From assembly GCA_029850565.1 (NCBI GenBank), contig JARCRR010000141.1, positions 1 through 7,548 of the forward strand: a DNA stretch of 7,548 nt, given 5' to 3'. Shown piece after piece: positions 3,818 through 7,548 of the stretch; within the stretch, counting starts at the first letter, position 1; every line of letters starts with the position of its first letter. This DNA comes from Gallionella sp. Lineage in GTDB: Bacteria > Pseudomonadota > Gammaproteobacteria > Burkholderiales > Gallionellaceae. The notes under the pieces are model-generated. The model made no database searches. It worked only from the letters and a program-made list of their open reading frames with translations, and was not told the DNA's origin. The position numbers and the translations under genes were made by a program.

Positions 3818-6064
3818 ATGACCCATACCGAACAACACGCAGAACTCCAGATCGTCGGCATGCGTTGCGCCTCTTGCTCCGCACGTCTGGAAAAGTCGTT
3901 GAATCAACTCCCCCAGGTCAATGCGGTGGTGAACCTTGCCACTGAAAAGGCCAGCGTCACCTTCGATCCCACGCTGACCAACATTGATGAACTCATCAAG
4001 GCAGTCTCCAATACCGGGTTCGATGCCCATGTGGCGCGCGACTTCGCTGCCGAGAAACAGGCACGCGCGGAGATATACCGCAAAGAGAAGATGGAGTTCC
4101 TGATCGCATTGGCTCTCATCATCCCGCTGTTGCTTGAGATGTTCCTGATGTTGTTCGACATCCACTTCAACATCCCGACGTGGATGCAATGGCTGTTGGC
4201 GACCCCCGTGCAGTTCTGGGCGGGCGCAAGGTTCTATCGGGGCGCATGGGGCAGCTTGAAACATGGCAGCGGTAACATGGACCTGCTGGTCGCCCTAGGA
4301 ACCAGCGCCGCCTATTTCCTCAGCTTCGCCATCATGGTGTTCGACATCCATCAACCCGTGTATTTCGAAGCGGGTGCGACCCTGATCACCTTGGTGCTGC
4401 TTGGCAAATTGCTGGAGGCAGGCGCCAAACAGAAGGCAACGTCAGCACTCGAAGCATTGTTCCATCTGCAACCCAAGATCGCCCATGTGGAGCGCGATGG
4501 CGAAGTAATCAACGTTCCTGTTGGCCAGTTCCGTCCGGACGATATCTTCATCGTGCGTCCCGGCGAGAGCGTACCGGTAGATGGTGTGGTGTTGGAAGGT
4601 GCATCCAGCCTGAACGAGAGCATGTTGACTGGCGAGAGCCTACCGCAGGCGAAGGCAGTGAATGACAAGGTTTATGCCGCCACCGTGAACCAGCAAGGCA
4701 TGCTCAAGTGTCGCGCCATCGCAGTCGGTAGTCGCACACAATTGGCAGCCGTGATCCGCTTGGTCGAACAAGCACAAGGTTCCAAAGCTGCCATCCAGCG
4801 CATGGCCGACAAGATATCTGCCATCTTCGTCCCTGTCGTTCTTCTGTTGGCCGCTGCGACCTTCATCTACTGGCTGAATGTCGAGGGCGACTTCTCGTAT
4901 GCGCTCATCAATGCAGTGTCGGTGCTGGTCATCGCCTGCCCTTGCGCACTCGGCTTGGCGACACCCATCACCATCGTGGTCGCCAGCGGCTTGGCGGCGA
5001 ACAATGGCATCTTGGTGAAAGATGCCTCTGCGCTGGAGCGTGCCCATAAGCTTTCCGTGTTGGTGTTGGACAAGACCGGAACGCTGACCGAAGGCAAACC
5101 GACTGTCGCCGAGATACGCCCAAGTGCCACCAGCGGCGTGGGCGAGTTGCTGCGCATCGCGGCAAGCCTGGGGCAACACTCCACCCATCCCTTGTCCGTC
5201 GCATTACAAGACTATGCACAGACCCAAGATGTGAAGCCGCGCGCCATCGAACACTTCAATGAGACGCCTGGAAAAGGACTGCAGGCGACTCTCGATGGAA
5301 AGAGCTATGTGATGGGCTCCCCCACCTTCGTAGCCGAACAAGGGGTGCAGTTGGATGAACCATCCATCTCGGTTTTGCAACAACAAGGCAGATCGGTCAT
5401 CGCCTTGGCGCACGATCATGCCTTGCTCGGTTTGATCGCTTTCGCGGACCAACTGCGCCCGACCAGCATCGTCGCAGTGGCACGTCTACGCGAGATGGGG
5501 ATACGCGTGGTCATGTTGAGCGGAGACAATCAGGCCACCGCACAGGCCATCGCGCATCAAGCCGGTATCGATGAATTCGTCGCCGAGGTTTTGCCGCAAG
5601 ACAAAGCGCGTTATGTCGCCTCGTTCAAGGCTAATAAACAGATCGTCGGCATGGTGGGCGACGGCATCAACGATGCGCCCGCCTTGGCTGCCGCCGATGT
5701 CAGCTTTGCCATGAAGAGCGGTAGCGACATCGCCATCGAAGCAGCCGACATCACCTTGATGCGCAACGATCTTTCCAGCGTGGCAGATGCCATCGATCTG
5801 TCGCGCGTAACTTTGAGCAAGATCCGCCAGAACCTGTTCTTCGCTTTTGCCTACAATGTGCTGGGCATCCCATTGGCGGCGATGGGCTTGCTCAACCCGA
5901 TCATCGCCGGTGGCGCGATGGCGATGAGTTCCCTGTCCGTGGTGAGCAATGCCTTGCTACTCAAACAATGGCGCCCCGGATATAGAAAGAATGAACCGAA
6001 ACCATCAACCAAAGTCGAAGCACAGTCCGATATCGGCGAACAAACACAAGGAGTACGAACATGA
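3818..6064 (+). CDS. copA: Cu(+)-exporting P1B-type ATPase
   Basis: A 748-residue inner-membrane pump that exports monovalent copper (or silver) using ATP. Domains in order: one HMA metal-binding domain (about 8-75) with GMRCASC giving Cys17 and Cys20; four transmembrane helices (about 92-199); actuator domain with TGES (271-274); helices five and six with the CPC ion site (374-376); phosphorylation motif DKTGT with Asp418; HP of the nucleotide domain (457-458); GDGIND (614-619); and the last two helices with Tyr679-Asn680 and MAMSS (701-705). The CPC, YN and MxxSS set fits subgroup P1B-1, copper(I). A hydrophilic tail of about 30 residues ends the protein. The ATG at 3818 is fixed by an in-frame TAA at 3803-3805 and by the HMA motif right after it, yet no Shine-Dalgarno sequence is visible. 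The end overlaps the next gene by ATGA. Confidence 0.96.
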   Translation: MTHTEQHAELQIVGMRCASCSARLEKSLNQLPQVNAVVNLATEKASVTFDPTLTNIDELIKAVSNTGFDAHVARDFAAEKQARAEIYRKEKMEFLIALALIIPLLLEMFLMLFDIHFNIPTWMQWLLATPVQFWAGARFYRGAWGSLKHGSGNMDLLVALGTSAAYFLSFAIMVFDIHQPVYFEAGATLITLVLLGKLLEAGAKQKATSALEALFHLQPKIAHVERDGEVINVPVGQFRPDDIFIVRPGESVPVDGVVLEGASSLNESMLTGESLPQAKAVNDKVYAATVNQQGMLKCRAIAVGSRTQLAAVIRLVEQAQGSKAAIQRMADKISAIFVPVVLLLAAATFIYWLNVEGDFSYALINAVSVLVIACPCALGLATPITIVVASGLAANNGILVKDASALERAHKLSVLVLDKTGTLTEGKPTVAEIRPSATSGVGELLRIAASLGQHSTHPLSVALQDYAQTQDVKPRAIEHFNETPGKGLQATLDGKSYVMGSPTFVAEQGVQLDEPSISVLQQQGRSVIALAHDHALLGLIAFADQLRPTSIVAVARLREMGIRVVMLSGDNQATAQAIAHQAGIDEFVAEVLPQDKARYVASFKANKQIVGMVGDGINDAPALAAADVSFAMKSGSDIAIEAADITLMRNDLSSVADAIDLSRVTLSKIRQNLFFAFAYNVLGIPLAAMGLLNPIIAGGAMAMSSLSVVSNALLLKQWRPGYRKNEPKPSTKVEAQSDIGEQTQGVRT
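6048..6053 (+). promoter_or_regulatory. Ribosome-binding site of the lipoprotein gene, inside copA
   Basis: AAGGAG lies seven bases before the ATG at 6061 and within the last codons of copA. It shows that the overlapping start is real and that the lipoprotein is translated from the copA message. Confidence 0.8.
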
Positions 6065-6519
6065 ACACAAAACTGATCCTCTCTCTTTCCGCAGTCTTAT
6101 TGTTGGGCGCTTGCGCCACCGGCAAATCCGGCGATGTCTATACCCGCGACCAAGTGCGCCAAGTGCAGACCTATAAGGTCGGTGTGATCGAGCATGTCAA
6201 TGTGGTTCGTATCGAGGGCACGCAGAGCCAAATCGGAACGACAGCGGGCACGATTGCCGGCGGCATCGCTGGCAGTAGCACCTCCAAGGGTAAAACCGGG
6301 GAAGTGGCTGCTGTTCTTGGTGCGGTAGTCGGAGGTATGGTGGGTGCTGCAGCCGAAGAAGCCTATACCCGAGAGGAGGGTTTGGAGATCGCCATCAAAC
6401 TGGAAGACGGCAGCCATATCTCTGTCGTACAGGCAAAGTCTGTCAACGATGCTGAATTCAAGGTTGGCGACACGGTTCGTGTCATCGAGAGCGGCGGCGT
6501 GACCCGCGTCACGCACTGA
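6061..6519 (+). CDS. slyB: SlyB-like glycine-zipper outer-membrane lipoprotein
   Basis: A 152-residue lipoprotein. The signal peptide ends in the lipobox LGAC (15-18), so Cys18 is the lipidated residue. Ala at the next position suggests sorting to the outer membrane. After it comes GDVYTRDQVRQVQ, strikingly like the start of mature E. coli SlyB, then a glycine-zipper region (about 58-100) with two small-residue-rich membrane-like segments. A C-terminal beta-rich part (ending DTVRVIESGGVTRVTH) also aligns with SlyB. E. coli SlyB (155 residues) is under PhoPQ and has been linked to outer-membrane stability. The gene overlaps copA by four bases (ATGA), so the two are almost surely co-expressed, which suggests an envelope role during copper stress; that is inference. 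The symbol marks resemblance, not proven orthology; Pcp-type lipoproteins are close relatives. Confidence 0.87.
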   Translation: MNTKLILSLSAVLLLGACATGKSGDVYTRDQVRQVQTYKVGVIEHVNVVRIEGTQSQIGTTAGTIAGGIAGSSTSKGKTGEVAAVLGAVVGGMVGAAAEEAYTREEGLEIAIKLEDGSHISVVQAKSVNDAEFKVGDTVRVIESGGVTRVTH

Positions 6520-6535
6520 TTGTTTTTCCCCAAAC

Positions 6536-6565
6536 AAAAAGCGGTGGTTATCCCACCGCTTTTTT
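6536..6565. terminator. Probable bidirectional terminator
   Basis: GCGGTGG (6541-6547) pairs with CCACCGC (6553-6559) around a five-base loop. The stem is extended to 12 bp by an A tract on the left and a T tract on the right. Both strands therefore read a GC stem followed by a T run. It lies 16 bases after the lipoprotein stop and downstream of the converging histidine kinase gene. Confidence 0.88.
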
Positions 6566-6682
6566 ATTTCCATCTTATTGTTCGGGGAACGCCGCCAGAA
6601 TTGTTGTCCATAGCCTTTATCATCGACTACCTAGACGCGAATACATCGGATTCCTAGATCGAGCCGCGCAGAGCCGACTTGA
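6566..6682. other. Intergenic stretch between converging genes
   Basis: No convincing reading frame or hairpin was found. The only pattern seen is a direct repeat CCTAGA at 6630-6635 and 6653-6658, 23 bases apart (about two helical turns), each in an AT-richer context. It may be chance or a two-part protein-binding site left from a former promoter; no gene starts next to it in this window. Confidence 0.4.
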
Positions 6683-7548
6683 TCAAACACTTTGCGGTTG
6701 CTCATTTAGTAAAAAGGACATCATGGAGCGTAGCTTGGCTGGTCTGACCGGTTTGTGCAACAGATGATGTCCTTTAGCGAGGACATTCTGCAAAACCTCA
6801 GGCGAGGTATCACCACTGATGAGTATGAATACAGGTTTGTTGACACAGTGTGTATCGAGGTAATCGGCCAAATCCAAGCCATCACCATCAGGCAAGCGAT
6901 AATCGCAAACGATAAGACCAAAATTTACATCATCAGAAATCTGCTTGGCCTCCGCCAGGCTCTCTGCCACTTCAGTTCGGCACCCCCAAGAAGCGAGAAG
7001 CCCCGCGGTTCCGTTCCGCACCAACTCATCATCATCGACGACGAGGACACTCAATCCGGAAAACTCATCGGAGACATGTCGAACTTCGGATTGAGTTGAT
7101 TTCACGTCCGCCAATAGTTCATGCATATCTGGAACTCGATGAACATCGATAGCGAAAACGGAGCCGCGTTGAGGGGCAGATCTTAGCGTGATAGTGTGAT
7201 TCATCAACTTTGCCAAGCGAGCTACGATGGCCAGCCCCAAACCCAATCCTTTACTACGATCACGCGCCTTGTTCACCAATTGCACGAATTCTTTAAATAC
7301 GTTCTGTTGCTCCTCTACAGGTATTCCAGGACCGTTGTCTCTAATTTCGATACTGATGCAGTCACCGCGTTTACGGCAGGCCACCATCACAGTTCCTTTT
7401 TGAGGAACATAACGGATTGCATTACTGATTAAGTTGACCAAGATGCGTTCCAACAATACCGGATCACTTAACACGGTCGCATGAATCAAGTGCACCTTGA
7501 ATGTGATCGAACGTTTCGCCGCTATCGGCAAAAAGTCCTGTGCGAGAC
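6683..7548 (-). CDS. Hybrid sensor histidine kinase, C-terminal part (HATPase and receiver domains; N-terminus beyond right edge)
   Basis: The frame is open from the right edge to the TGA at 6685-6683, so the apparent TTG start at 7531 is not real; about 287 residues are visible. Counting from 7531, the ATP-binding domain shows the N box NLISNAIR (33-40), G1 box DNGPGIP (65-71), F box FKEF (79-82) and G2 box KGLGLGLAIV (94-103). After a linker of about 30 residues comes a receiver domain: acidic DDD at 166-168, phosphoacceptor Asp210 in CDYRLPDGDG, Ser239 in LISGD and Lys260 in LHKP. All key residues are intact. The histidine-phosphorylation domain and sensor lie outside the window, so the signal is unknown. 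No response regulator is adjacent on the visible side. It converges on the copA-slyB unit and probably uses the shared terminator 120 bases downstream. Confidence 0.93.
   Translation of the reverse strand, partial: LAQDFLPIAAKRSITFKVHLIHATVLSDPVLLERILVNLISNAIRYVPQKGTVMVACRKRGDCISIEIRDNGPGIPVEEQQNVFKEFVQLVNKARDRSKGLGLGLAIVARLAKLMNHTITLRSAPQRGSVFAIDVHRVPDMHELLADVKSTQSEVRHVSDEFSGLSVLVVDDDELVRNGTAGLLASWGCRTEVAESLAEAKQISDDVNFGLIVCDYRLPDGDGLDLADYLDTHCVNKPVFILISGDTSPEVLQNVLAKGHHLLHKPVRPAKLRSMMSFLLNEQPQSV

Noticed and set aside
3668..4264. Minus-strand 198-codon open frame
   Set aside because: It crosses the terminator hairpin and lies antisense to the cytochrome end and the copA start; the opposite strand has clear family motifs.
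6097..6573. Minus-strand 158-codon open frame
   Set aside because: It is the shadow of the SlyB-like gene and starts inside the terminator region.
7529..7531. TTG start of the histidine kinase at 7531
   Set aside because: The frame continues to the window edge with kinase-like residues, and the start would remove the histidine-phosphorylation domain; the gene is cut by the window.
1..7548. CRISPR array, tRNA, rRNA, insertion sequence or prophage genes
   Set aside because: No regularly spaced repeats, no cloverleaf or rRNA signature and no transposase or phage motifs were seen on either strand.

Overview
The window looks like a stretch of a betaproteobacterial chromosome, possibly Nitrosomonadales or Gallionellaceae-like. 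This is inferred from the style of the proteins, the moderate-to-high GC, and two extragenic palindromic repeats of kinds I associate with such genomes. No rRNA, tRNA, CRISPR array, transposase or phage gene is visible. The gene content reads as core or lightly accessory chromosome.

Left third (1-2736, minus strand): a salvage operon transcribed right to left, in the order mtnP (methylthioadenosine phosphorylase), a FucA-like class II aldolase, apt (adenine phosphoribosyltransferase) and mtnA (methylthioribose-1-phosphate isomerase, cut by the left edge). Together these fit a complete 'DHAP shunt' for 5'-deoxynucleoside by-products. MtnP releases adenine and a 5-substituted ribose-1-phosphate, MtnA isomerises the sugar, the aldolase cleaves it to dihydroxyacetone phosphate plus an aldehyde, and Apt returns adenine to AMP. 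Each of the two real intergenic gaps in the operon carries a different palindromic repeat. apt and mtnA overlap by one base (TGATG).

Middle (2737-3817, plus strand): a divergent intergenic region holds a perfect TGTGA-N6-TCACA (CRP-type) site centred 41.5 bp before the start point predicted from a TATGAT box. It lies upstream of a small DUF2892 membrane protein. A terminator-like hairpin follows, only 16 bases before the start codon of a periplasmic one-haem c-type cytochrome of the DUF3365/Tll0287-like family. That gene ends in a strong 14-bp terminator.

Right-middle (3818-6565, plus strand): a full-length Cu(+)-exporting P1B-type ATPase (CopA) without a visible Shine-Dalgarno sequence, overlapping by ATGA with a SlyB-like glycine-zipper outer-membrane lipoprotein. 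A hairpin with A and T tracts on both sides, probably bidirectional, closes the unit.

Right end (6683-7548, minus strand): the C-terminal part of a hybrid sensor histidine kinase (ATPase domain plus receiver domain). Its N-terminal sensor and dimerisation region lies beyond the right edge. It converges on the copA-slyB unit; the 117 bases between hold no gene.

I do not see an obviously undescribed system. The most rewarding points are the adenine-recycling DHAP-shunt operon with its intragenic-gap repeats, the CRP-like class II promoter, and the unusual copA-slyB coupling.
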